A stretch of DNA of 64,000 nucleotides from Mesotaenium endlicherianum (lineage: Eukaryota; Streptophyta; Zygnematophyceae; Zygnematales; Mesotaeniaceae), in contig WELA01009367.1 in the NCBI GenBank assembly GCA_009602735.1, positions 52,641 through 116,640 on the forward strand. The letters are read 5' to 3'. The notes under the pieces were generated by a model that made no database searches, was not told the origin of the DNA, and saw nothing but the letters and a program-made list of their open reading frames with translations. A program made the translations under genes and the position numbers. This document shows positions 35,925 to 47,339 of this stretch, in pieces (position 1 is the stretch's first letter; each line of letters begins with the position of its first letter).

Positions 35925-36450
35925 AGTTTCATATAGTCAATTAAGACCCAAACAACAGCTAAGGCACACTTGAGGGTACCGTAAAGCCAGATGTCCCGTC
36001 AAACATATGTGGTATGCCAAAAACAAGATTTCAGTGGGCTCGAGCCAAAACATCGTGGTCCGCTAAGAACTGAAATTTGAACCGATGAAGTACGCTAAAA
36101 AACCTGTGACCAAAATCTCCACCCGGACCATCTCGGACCAATTAGCAGATAAAGCCCCAAAACATCACCCAAACCAAAAATTATTTACATGCCTAAACTA
36201 GACGCAACTCATAGGGTCAAAATATACTATTTCTTTCGATGAAAGATGTAGAAGTGTGAACAGAGTATTCGATACGAGATGAATTCCACGTTGTTTTGAT
36301 GTTATATCAACAACTTACGAAAGTGGCATGTCACATAAAACGTTGATCTTTGTGAGCGGATGTTACTTATGATCCCAAGTTTTTTCAAACTTTTTGTGGA
36401 AAAAATACTAGGATGCTATGTTCAATATACATACACTTCTCAAATTCTCT
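35925..36450. repeat. Right arm of the long inverted repeat
   Basis: Reverse complement of 34,170-34,745. It ends close to where the internal part of retroelement copy A begins (about 36,543), so the inverted-repeat element seems inserted into or beside copy A. Confidence 0.6.
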
Positions 36451-36542
36451 CAACCTTCATTGCATGTTCTCCAACACCTTTATTGTTAGGTGTAGGAAAG
36501 TGATCACTATCGAATGGTTTAATTGTACTCAGAAAAATTTCT

Positions 36543-39127
36543 CGATCGCGGCCAAGAAGCATGAGCGCAGAATAATCAGCACGCCTAACGTCGCATTTTT
36601 GGATAATTTGCAGGGGATTGTGCTCGTCAACACTCAGGCGCCGCAGCGCATCATGTTCGACGCAGAGGCGCAGCCAATCCTCATCAACCTGTGCTACTTC
36701 CGTCAGTTGGGGCTCTCTTTGGCCAACCTAGAGGACTAGCCGACGCACATCAACACCGCGGCCAGCACCTCCGAGTCCGTCACTGGACGCATAAGGCTGG
36801 CGCTGCTGTTCACTCTCCGACCAGGCACGCCAGACGAGGAAACCATTCACCGACACGCGCTCGTCACTCCTTCACAGTCCTTTGACGTGCTCCTGGGGCA
36901 GGATGTGCTCTTTCCCATTGGCGCCGCGGTCGACAACTGGGCGGAGCGAGTCTTCTATCGGCCTGACTGGCGGTCGGGAGGGACTCGTACAGCATCCTTG
37001 GCACTTGCCCATCGACATCGCCGATCGCCGTCCGCCGGTGTCTGCACTCTACGGCTTCATGGGCCTTGGCGACGGGCGACCAATGGCCAGACAAGGGAGG
37101 ATCCGAGGACGAGGAGATCTCCGTGGGAGTGGACCTGCTCGAGACACAGGATGAGGAGCCGAATTTGCCTAGCGCAGAGCTCCACCTCACGCCACAAGAG
37201 CAGGCAAGCATCCTGGCAACCCAGAACAGGTAGTAGATCCAAATTTGCGCAGCATACAGTGCTCGCATGCCACAAATGGCGACCGATGCCATCGCGGCCC
37301 TCGTCGTCGCCAGTACGGCCGTCGCTGCCGCGACCCTGGCGCGGCGATCAACAGCTGCTGCCACCACCGCTGCCGTTGCGCCCAAGCCTCAACCGGCCGC
37401 CTCGTCCTCACGTAGCAAGCCTTCGGGAAGGTCATACGTCCACGTGCGTCACGACGTGCTCGTGGGCGTGGCCATTCAGTACAACATGGACTCTCAACCA
37501 CCATCACAGGACGCATTGCACCAGACCAGCGAATCCTGGCCGCACGTCACGACCTCCAAAGAGGAGACCATGCGACAGGCAGCTTACCCCGGCGCGTCAG
37601 ACGATTGGTCCTTCACGAGCGCCGAGGAGGAGGAGGAGCAGTGGGAGCAGTATCCAGACGAGGTTGCAGAGGAGGTTGACGAGCAGCCTTCAGAGGAGCC
37701 TCCGCCACCTACGCCCACGGCACATGTCCGGCGCAAGCCTACCGGCCCGCCAGGCTTCAGCGACCTCTCTCATCAGGCCGCAGCCCGGTCTCGCAGTACT
37801 CGCGCCGACGCAGCTGGGCCCAGCCGTCCCGTCTCCCACGACTGCTCAACGAGCAACAAGTGCCGCGATACCGCGCACTTGTTTGCCTCAACTAGAGCCG
37901 CAGCCGCTTCTTCCAACGCAGCCACGTCACGTCAGCCTCCGCCCAAGCCTAGGAGCAGCATCCGCGGTCCACTGCGCACGGGCCCGTCCTCGTATGCTGC
38001 TCGGCCCTTGCGATTTGTGCACCGTACCTGGCCGCCTATCGGGTCCTCCTGAGAGGGGACTCCTCTGCGCGAGACGCAGCGTAGACGCTCGCCCACTCCA
38101 CTTCGTGAGACGCGGCGAGCACGCTCGCCCGCTCCGCTTTGCGCCACAAGGCGCGGCCAATTGCTCACGCCCCTACGTGACGCGCGAGAGCGCACTCCTC
38201 TACGTGAGCCGCGAGCTCGCTCCATCACGTCTTCATACGCCGACACGCGGGAGCAAGGGGGCACGCCGCCCTTCCGCCCAGCCGGCGACGACGGCCATTC
38301 CGCTGAGGCGCACTTTGCCCTGTACCCTGGTCCTGCACTACGGCGAGCCGGGGTCTCGCGCAGGCACATCGCTGGCGACGGACCATCGAGATCGCCGCCT
38401 CAGAAGGTGGCCCGCACAGGCGGCAGGCCACTCGACCTCACACATCGTTTTCAGCAGCCGCGCGTTCAGCTCGCTCCACGCGTTCAGCTCCGCCCGCGAG
38501 GCCAGCTGGCCCCGCGTTAGGTCGTTTGGCCTCGGCAGCTGGCCGCCAGCCCCGAGCAGTCGGCTTGCACGGTCCCTGCTCAGGCCATGCTTGAGAGCCA
38601 GCGCGCCTTCTTCGATCCGCACCCTCATCTGCCCTAGCGTCCTGTGCTGGACCAGCTGGCCCATGCGGCCTCGCATCACGACGACTGTGCTCAGCGCGAC
38701 CGCTGGCAACAGTTGTGCGTTTGCGAGGCTCGGCGTCAGGCCCGAGCTGTTCCACCTGAGGCCCTGCAGGACGCACTCCTGAGGTGGCGCGCCTACCAGG
38801 CCCACGCGCACGAGGAGCGCCCGCTGCCGCTCACTGACAACATACCCAGGCTCACACGCAACTACGCCGAGCGGGCCGTGGCCACGCTCCGCATGGCGCC
38901 TCATCAGCACAGTGCCAAGCGCACATACCCGCCGCTCGCTCAGCTTGGCGACCCAGCCATGGGGTGTCGCCCGCTCCCGACGCCTATCTGTGCCGACCGG
39001 CTCGAACGAGCGTCCCAGCGGCATTGTGCTCGTAGAGCTCTTTGCCGGGATCGCCACAGGGTTGCTGGCCGCCTTACAGGCCGGCATTTCCGTGCGCCGC
39101 TATGTGTACATTGACCCCAACCCTAGT
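36543..39127 (+). mobile_element. LTR retroelement copy A, internal part with methyltransferase start (fossil)
   Basis: GC-rich block that aligns with 47,340-49,600 plus 61,290-61,610 of copy B. It has a protease region (the block before and after RIMFD...AQP, 36,560-36,900), a long linker with A/P/R-rich low complexity, then LRMAPHQHS (38,890) and the start of the cytosine-methyltransferase domain. That start has motif I (IVLVELFAGIATGLLAALQAG, split here as VELFAGIATGLL) and motif II (RYVYIDPN) at 39,010-39,120. It is stopped at 39,127 by a hAT element. Broken, with many breaks; older-looking than copy B. Confidence 0.75.
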
Positions 39128-40435
39128 TATGGGATACGCACGTATTGGTCAACCGCCGCCGTAGAACGCGACGTATTACGGCGTTATTAAAAAATACGTA
39201 TAATACAAACAATTGGTAAATAAAGAGACTGACTTTGTTATCTTCAGGCCGCTCTATTTGTACTTATTCATTTCAAAAATGTTTGGGCTCACGCGACATT
39301 TTGTGCACGTACGGACTGTCCAACTGGATCAGGTCGCGCGAGTGAGAGACTTAATTTCATCCAACCGTCGCAATGACCTTTTTCGATGATGGACAGTAAG
39401 TCAATACGTACTCGACGCTCGTCTGTTGAAGTCATTCGTAACTCTTTTAATTAACAGGTTGCAGGTTGTGGCAAAAACTAAACTTCAGCCTTCAGCTCAT
39501 AGACGGAATTGTGGACTCTACACTCTACAGGGGCTTCTCGACCACTCCCGACCCCCCTCAAATTAAGAAAGACCAATACAAACAGCCATTATACGTGAAA
39601 AATGATATAATATAATGTGTGTAACATGTCAATGTCCTTTACATGGCACGTGCTTCATTGCTTTAAAAAAATTAGTGCAGTGTTTTTGATTTTTGATTTT
39701 TCATGCCCACATTGAATCATTTGCATGTATTATACTTCAGGCTTCTCCACTTAAGATTTTAATGTAGCTGTTGTCGCAGCGATGTTGTATGTACAAGTTG
39801 TCACCATGTTGTTACTTGTAATTTGTGTTCCAAATGTTCATCTCCAACCTTTTGCAAATAGTATATTTTAGTAAGAGCCCTATCTGAGTGCACACCGTAA
39901 TGTACAATTTAGATTTGAAACTGTTATTCTTCCTTGAACTAGCATAGGCTACACCCTACATGATGCATCTCCTACTGCATGATAAGTTATTAACAACTAG
40001 ACAATGTGACTAGGAACACCATGATTATGAAATGTGCTGGAGCCTGGTAGCTTGCTTAGTAAGTTATTAAATTCATCGAAGTAGCTTATTCATTGAAGTA
40101 CAACAGGTTTCTTAACAAGGTGAGCAATACATATGATTATAATGCTAAGTGTAAAGTGCAGTGCATGTCATGAAGCTATGCAAGTAAATGAATGAGCTAA
40201 GAGAATCTCATTGGAATTTCAAACTTTCAGCGACAACAGGTCTACAATGTAGAACAATGGACAGTTTGCGAGCACCCCATTGAGTAACCAAACTTCAAGC
40301 CATGCATACAAATTGTCAAAGAGTAAGTACTACATAATGAAAAAATGGCAAGTAGAATACTTAATCAAATATTATATACAATATGTACGCATAGTACAAG
40401 CTTCATAGAGCTCTACTTAGCATCCCAACTCCCAC

Positions 40436-41297
40436 CTACACAACATCATCCTCTGAATCTGGAGTCCCAGATTCAGATTCTTCTTCAAAGACAGGTGCAA
40501 TATGCCTGCACGGAGTTCTCTTGACCCCACCCCTTTCCATTCCTTCAATTAGCCTGAGGTGAGAGTGGACCTTCACCAATTTCTCAGCTCGAGACTATTT
40601 CAATCGATTCCATTTCTTATTGTGAACAAAATCATACTCCGACCAGTTCCTCTCACAAGAGCTTGCTGAGGACACCAAACCAAGAACTTTAATTGCAAAA
40701 GTTTGCGATTGAGGAGTGTTGGAACCATGACTCTTCCACCAAAAGACTCCAGACTTAGGCTCTGCTTCCTTGTCTGCCTTAGGGTTGTTAAAACTGAAAC
40801 CCACCCTCCCCTTGTATTGCTTATACTGCTCTCGAATAATATCCTGCTCCTCAGCATCAGGGACTACCTTGTGCAAAGTAGAGTACCACCCCTTCATGAC
40901 CTCCTCATTAGTATGCTGCTCATGATCTTGGAAGAGAGGGTGTAGCATGTACCCAGCTGCATGCAAAGGTGAATGGAAAAAATCCCACCTGACCTTGACA
41001 ATCTCTACCAACCTGTCCAGCTGCTCCTCTTCCAGGTCTTCATCCAGCGCCTTGATGAAATCTTGTAACTCAGCCATGGCATTGTACACCAGACCCATGG
41101 CAGGTTGGTTCCCATCCTCGGAGAAGCTTCACCAGCCTCTCGGTGACCTTCAACAGCACCTCCACTTTGTCCCAAAAGTCTTCCTCACCGACTACAGCCA
41201 TCGCTACAAGATAGTCTTTCTTCTGTGCAGAAGAAAGGCCTCTCACATGCTCTTTCCAAGCATCCCGCAGCAACATGACCTGCAAAGATTGCTTCAC
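40436..41297 (-). pseudogene. hAT transposase, C-terminal half, pseudogene
   Basis: The exon starts at 41,297 after an acceptor (cttgcag on the minus strand) and runs to a stop near 40,436. It shows FFHSPLHAAGYMLHPLFQDHE, then VFWWKSHG and the hAT dimerisation signature SASSCERNWSEYDFVHNKKWNRL with the catalytic-type Glu. A frameshift lies near 41,120 (before NQPAMGLVYNAMAEL), and an in-frame TAG at 40,595 comes shortly before SRAEKLVKVHSHLRL. The transposase of hAT 1 reads through the equivalent place (TRAKKLVYVHSMLRL). The protein is related to that of hAT 1 but clearly diverged from it. Confidence 0.8.
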
Positions 41298-41309
41298 CTG
41301 CAAGGAGCA

Positions 41310-42283
41310 TAAGAAGCAGGACAAAGTAAATAAGTGCCAATATAACAGCAATCAAAAGGCCCATAGCAGCACAAACAACAGCCACAAACAGCCATAGCAA
41401 ATCCACTAGCAGCATTAATAAGTAGCATAGAAACAGCCTTAGCAAGGCCCAATAGCAACACTAATAACATGCACATAAAACAGGCACAACAGACACCTAG
41501 AGAAGCACAAAAAACAGCCATAACAGAGGCCCACAGAAGCACAAAAAACAAGCAAAAAAAGGCCAAAAATAGCACTAATAAAAGGCCACAATATTGGCAG
41601 AAGAAGACCCTATATCAGCACTTATAAGAGGAAAAACATAAATCCATTTGAAGGCTCTATAGCAGCACAAAGAACAGCAAAGGAAACTCCATAAAAGGCC
41701 TTGTAGCAGCACACAAAAGAGCAAAACAAATAGCCATAAAAAGGGCCCACACAAGGAAAAAAGAAAGCCATAATAAAGCCCCACATAAGCACTAGTAACA
41801 CACGTCAACACCCGTAATGAAGCCACATAGAAACTCTACTAAGATCCACATAAACAACCATAAGAATGAAATATAGCAGCACTTATAACAGGCTGAAAAA
41901 CAACCAATGAAAAGCCTTCTCAAAAAGGCCATAACCAGGCCCTATAGCAGCACTCAAAACAGCAAAAAAAACAACCATAAAAAAGCCTTATTGCAGCATG
42001 TTCAGACCAAAAAAACAGCCATAAGAAAGGCCCACACAAGCACTAGTAACAGGCACATAAAAAAGCATAATAAAGCCCCATATAAGCATCAGTAACAGAC
42101 ACATAAACAGCCTTAAGAATGACCCATAGAAGCACTACAAAAACACAAAATAACAATCATGAAAGAGAGTCATAGTAGCACTAACACAAGGCATAAAAAT
42201 AGTCATACCACAGCCAAGAGCACAACAAAAAGTAGCCATTAAAATAAACCATAAGAATTCCCAATATCAGGATAAAAAACAGG
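41310..42283. repeat. A-rich degenerate minisatellite in hAT 2
   Basis: About twenty imperfect units of roughly 40-50 bp built on 'aaacagccataa', 'aaaggccca' and 'tagcagcac' fill the space upstream (minus sense) of the transposase exon. Its position, just before a 3' splice acceptor, suggests it lies in an intron of the transposase gene, as the array in hAT 1 seems to. Confidence 0.7.
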
Positions 42284-43269
42284 TGTCATGATTTGTTAAG
42301 TCGAGGTTGACGTACAAAACCAAACTCTACGTGTGTGAACCATCAACCTAGGAAGACCACTTTGCATTGACTTTACGCATCCATATGTTGACCTTCTCTA
42401 GATTTCCGAGTCATCAAAGTGTAGCGCGTCGAAGCATCTTCCAAATGGCACCGGTTTCGCGTCATTTGGCAAATTATGGAGCGAGATAGACGCGATCTAG
42501 TCCGCACTCCTTTCGGCACCTAGCGGAACCACACCAATTGGCCAGCTTGTGACTCCATGCACCCAAAGGTGACAATGTTCACTATTCGTGACCCCAAGTA
42601 CCCCTAGCTTTGTGCGCACAAATCCGCGAGCCCTTTAGAATACATAAGACTTGCATTTCCATAGTATAAGTGCATCATTGAGGCTATAACTTGGTGACTG
42701 CATCACCTACTCCTAGAGGAAGCTTCCTCAAGTTCCAGATTCGCTTTTGAGGCGCTATCTAGGTAGAACTACCCGAGGTATGCTCCACCAATGAGAGACA
42801 CTTAGCATATTCTACGTGCTTTGCTTTGATTGGTTTGAGTTATGCTTAGCCTATAGGAGTGCTAGTACATGCCTTGTACACATTAGTGGACATAGGAGAG
42901 CCTCCCAGAATGACTACATGCATTGGATCCGCCGCATACGACGCCGGGTTTTCAGGAGTAAGTGCTAGAGATGTCTCTAGAGGAACATCTTTTTAGAAGT
43001 CCCATTATGCCAGTTGTAAGTCACAGAGATTATCAGTAAAGCTTACACTTTTATCTCTTGTGTTTTCAGGACCACTTAGTGTCTCTCTTGTGAAGAGCAA
43101 GCCTTGCTGGTTTCCAATCATTAGAAGAACTTCACAAGTGGTGAGCAAAGTCACAGCTTATACCCCCTGCCATAGGACTACTTTTGAAGATCACGATGTG
43201 CTCCCAGTGATCTTTTGGGCTAGACTGCATTAATTGTTTTCCTACCAGATTACAGTCTTGAGGTGCTCA
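42284..43269 (+). repeat. 5' LTR of retroelement copy B
   Basis: It starts tgtcatgatttgtt and ends around ...gaggtgctca (43,269); both ends are set by alignment with the copy A LTR. The length of ~985 bp and TG...CA ends fit a Ty3-type LTR. No standard primer-binding site could be recognised directly after it. The partner 3' LTR lies outside the window. Confidence 0.65.
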
Positions 43270-43340
43270 CTCTGGAGAGTACACACTCCTTACTTCTAAA
43301 AAGATCTCTCTTTGCCTGCACGCAATTAGAATCTTCAACG

Positions 43341-44540
43341 TATGCCTACCCGTAGTGGGCGTGCTTACCAGCCTTACTAGGAAGGGGTTAGTGGAGGAGA
43401 CTCAGACTCCGACCTCAGTACTGTCACTGAACCCTCTGAAGGGGAGCAGCCGGCACTCGTGCTTCCTGTAATTGTCCCTGAGCCGTCTTCCCAGTGGGCT
43501 CACCACGATCCCTGGTATTCCGTGGCAGGTGACCACGAGGTCAAGACTGACAGGTCCTCCCTCTTCCGCTTCAGCGGCAGGCCAGGAACCTGTGATCTGG
43601 ATGACACAATCTCAGAGTTCGAGGCTGAGTTCGTGACCGCAAGGCTTAAAACGCCCGCGCTCACTAAGGTGTGTGTTCTATACGCTCATGCGCTATCTCC
43701 TCTACGAGGCCCGTGACACATTTCGTGAGAAGGGTGACGAGATCTACGCACGCACAGAGCTTGTGGGGGAACCCCCAGTGGAGACCCTCCTAGCTGATCC
43801 GGTCAAGGCCTTCGGGGTCGTCCTCAGGAAGGAGTTCCAGGCCGCGACCAAAGAGAAGGTGTACGAGCTGCACCACTTCTTCCGCCGCAAGAACGAGATG
43901 ATCCGCATGATGTACCGCCGCTTGACGCACCTCCGCCGAGACGTTGGCACCGTCACTGACCGGGAGGCAGCGGAGATTTTCTTGCGCGCCGTAGAGCCAC
44001 GTTTGAGGGAGCGAGCCATGGCCCCTCTCATCTACCACATCGGCTCCGAGTACTCGCTGGAGGATGCTTACCTCTCAGTAGAGAAGCAGAGCTTGGCCGC
44101 CGCACGGAGCAACATTAGCGACCGTGTAGGCCTCGCATCCACGGGCGTACGCCAGGAGTCTTTGGTGCTGCCATCCACGACGATGCGCCCAACTCCGGCT
44201 CGCCAGCTCCAGCAGCAGCAGCAGCCTCAGCGCTCTCAGCTGTCCCAGCAGACCCAGCAGCGCGGGGCTCCGCGTGGCCGCATTTCCATGGCCGCCACGA
44301 CGAGCGACCCCTGTTGGTCTTGCGGGAAGACGGGCCACTCTCGCTAGAACTGCACTATTGCGCAAAATGGCAAGCCCGGTGACTGTACCTACTGTGGCAA
44401 GGCCGGCCACCTGCAGATTGTATGCCTGCAGAAAAAGCGCGATGTCGAGAACGGACGCGCTCGTGACGGCCCTGCGCCAGCAGCAGGACTGCGAGGCATG
44501 CGTAACCCTCGCACGGGTGGACGCCCCTCGATGACGGCAG
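43341..44540 (+). mobile_element. gag region of copy B (fossil part)
   Basis: Starts at ATGCCTACCCGTAGTGG. Ty3-like gag with LFRFSGRPGTCDLDDTISEFEAEF, a charged helical capsid part (KEKVYELHHFFRRKNEMIRMMYR), a Q-rich stretch and two CCHC knuckles (CWSCGKTGHSR..C near 44,315 and CTYCGKAGHLQIVC near 44,385). Confidence 0.75.
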
Positions 44541-47339
44541 CCTCGGCTACGATGGACGCCGCGCTGACCCCCGGAGCCGATTACTACAGTTTCAACGACA
44601 TCAGCGACGCCCTCGTAGAGGCCAACGCAAAGATCGCCAGACTCCGCGGTCTCGTCGTCACCGACAGTTACGACGCGTGCGGAGCCCTCTTCGCACGCGC
44701 TCCGTCGTCAGACGCTTCAGCTCCGACAGCTGGCGCAGCTCTGCGCAGCTCCTGCGCACTTTCACGACGTCGACACGTGGCAGCCCCAGAGGCTGGCACC
44801 TGGCGTTATAGCAGTGCTGCAGCCTCGCACGCGCCCGCCCCACGACAAAGCTACGGCGACCAGTGCCGCAGACGTCTGCGCAGACGCTTTTGCCAGATTT
44901 GCGCACTCTGCGCTGACACCCGTCAGTAGCCTCTGCACCCGTCCAGTTGGGCTGCCAGATGGTAGGTTGCAGGCTCACGCGGTCCCGCTACCCTGCGCCA
45001 CAGACATTGCAGCTCACGACGCGCCCCTTGACGGTCCGGCACACACGCCAGCACAGCTGCAGGCTTCAGCAGCCCCGCTGGCCTGTGCCGCCCTGCTGAC
45101 GCCAGCAGTGCCTTCGGCAGTCTGCGCGGCGACAGTTGTCGCGACGAGACGCGTTCGCCAGCTGAGTACCACAACAGCAGCACACACGGCTGCATCGCCC
45201 CTTGCTCTACGCGTCGCCATCCCGTGCGCAGATCTACGCACCAGCCGGCAACGCCGAGATGATCGCCCCCTGCTGGCTGCTGCCAACAGCAGGGTCCAGC
45301 AGGCTCCGACACTTGCCATGTGTCCGGCAGGCCGTGCCGCTCTCGTCGTCAGCCACAAGCACACTTGCACTCTCACGCGTACGCTCACGCCGCACACGGT
45401 GGCGCGAGGCTTGCCGGGTAGCCAGCTACGGGACCGTAGTCCGGCAGCCACAGCAGCAGCTGCGCACGCCAGCTGCGCACACGTCCTTCCACGTGGCGCG
45501 CGCACGCAGCCCGACACGGCCAGCGCAGATTCGGCGGCCGCGATACTCATATCCAATCAGGAGGGGGCATCCCGGATTGCGCTGTGCGGCCAGATTGCCG
45601 TGCGGAGCGCCGATGGCACGCTCACGGCTGCGCAAAGCCAGGGCTTAAACCCTGGCTGCGCACAAAACCCTTGCGTTGACGCAATTCGCGTTACGGGGGC
45701 TTCGGCGTACGCACGCATCGGGGGAAGGGCGTTGCGAGCGGCGTCCGAGGCAGCCAACACCGACCTGGATGTTGGACCGGACACCAGCCCCCGCAACCCC
45801 AAGAGCAATTGGGAGGCGCCACTTGGCAGCCCCCCCGTAACCGCACCTGCGCCAGTCCTGGCAGCCGCGCCAGCAGCCGTCGCACCTGACGCGTGCACGG
45901 CTGGCGAGACCTTGCCTGACGGCAGCGGCACACACGCGCATGCCTGCTCACGCCCGCACACGCCGCGCACCGCATTGCGATGCTCGCTCAGCAGCCCGCT
46001 ACAGCGACCACCTCACGGCAACCACGTCAGCCGTTGCGTACAGCACCTGCGCACACGTGCTGCCATTTGGCACGCGCACGCAGTCCGGCTCAGCCAGCGC
46101 AGATCTGGCGGCCGCGACTGCCATCCCGAGCCAGGGGGCGACATCCCTAATCGCGCTGCGCGGCCGTGTCTCCGTTCGGAACTGCGACGGCACGCACACG
46201 ATTGTGCAAAGCCAGGGCTTAAACCCTGGCTGCGCACAAAACCCCTAGGCCTTTGTGATAAGCGTGGCGAGGGTCCCGGCGAGCACGCGCGCTACCTGGA
46301 GGGCGCCATGTACCTTGCTTAGGGCAGCCGATACCGACACTGACATTGGTCGGACGACGCGACCTTGCTGGCCCAGGGGCGTCCTCGAAGCGCCACTTGT
46401 CAGGCTGCCAACAGCCAAGCCTGCGCCAGCTCTGGCGTTTGCGCCAGCGGCCAAAGCACCTGCGCACGAAGCAGTGCTGGCATTTGCAGCCGCTCCACCG
46501 GAGGCACCAGCGTTCGCCGAGGCGCCAGCTGCAGGAGGACCCGAGCAAGCGCATCTCACGACGCCATTACGAGGTGGGCCAATGCCACCTGGCGGCCTTC
46601 CGGTTGCCGAGGCAGCGCCAGCACCGACAGCTGAGCCAGCAAGCCTGGCACTTGTGCCGACGACTGCGCAAGCATGCTCAGGACCGCCCGCGCCGAGCTT
46701 GCCAACGCCAGGCGCGTCAGTGCAGAATACGCAAGCGCCAGGCGCGCCAGCGCCGAGCGCGCCGGCGCCAAGTGCACCAGCGCCAGGTGCGTCCGCGCGG
46801 GGAGCACCAGCGCCAGGTTCGCCAACGCCAGATGTTCCAGCCGCTCTTTGGCCAACTGTCCCAGTGGCTGATCCTGCTGCTACAGCCGTGTGCGGCCCCA
46901 TTTTGGCCTGCTGCGCATGCACAGTGCCACTTGGAGGCCGTACGGCAGACGGCTGCGCACGGCGCAAGCACGCTTTGTTGGCAGCCGCACGCCCAGCGGT
47001 GGCACAGAAGCGCGTCGGGCCGGATCAAGGGCGTCGCACGAAGGAGGCGCCGCGTCTGCCCCGCTCGTTCCGCTTGTTGGACACGCCAACAGTGCTAGCG
47101 GCCTTTGCGCCTTACGCGATGGCCTCGTCAATGACCACGGTGCAGCTCAGCGCCGAGGTCATCTCGCTGGCGCTTCACCGCATGCCCGCAGTCTCCTTCG
47201 TGGAGCTCGGCGTGTCGATGGAGGCCACACGGCAGGCGACCCAGCTACTGCTCCAGTCGCGCAGGGCCAGCCAGCGCGCCTCTGACAGCAGGCCAACGTC
47301 AAACGCGGCAGCCGTGGTGCTCTCCGCACCCGCGCGACC
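44541..47339 (+). mobile_element. Alanine/proline-rich spacer of copy B with 574-bp tandem duplication
   Basis: About 2.8 kb of GC-rich, A/P/S/R-rich low-complexity sequence between gag and protease. A ~574-bp segment is tandemly duplicated: both copies contain an imperfect palindrome (cagggcttaaaccctg core; 45,636-45,657 and 46,210-46,231) followed by gcgcacaaaaccc. The second half has AP-rich repeats (APGAPAPSAPAPSAPAPGAS). No enzyme domain is recognised. Confidence 0.6.

Larger units (their letters stand above)
39128..42283 (-). mobile_element. hAT DNA transposon 2, decayed and interrupted
   Basis: The left terminus (about 39,128, tatgggatacgcacgtattgg) aligns with the terminal sequence of hAT 1 read inward from its right end (cagggttacgcc...gtattgg). 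Inside are the C-terminal half of a hAT transposase on the minus strand and an A-rich minisatellite. The right part is cut by the LTR at 42,284, so the N-terminal half of the transposase, the other terminus and the second target-site copy should lie beyond retroelement B, outside the window. It sits inside the methyltransferase region of retroelement copy A. Confidence 0.7.

Noticed and set aside
36543-38782. Long open frame (about 630 codons) across copy A in another frame
   Set aside because: R/P/S-rich reading of GC-rich DNA in a frame different from the protease and methyltransferase homology; treated as a shadow.
44814-46322. 502-codon open frame in the spacer of copy B as a separate gene
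   Set aside because: Compositionally biased A/P/R/T reading inside the retroelement spacer, with overlapping long frames on both strands. No domain, so no separate gene is called.
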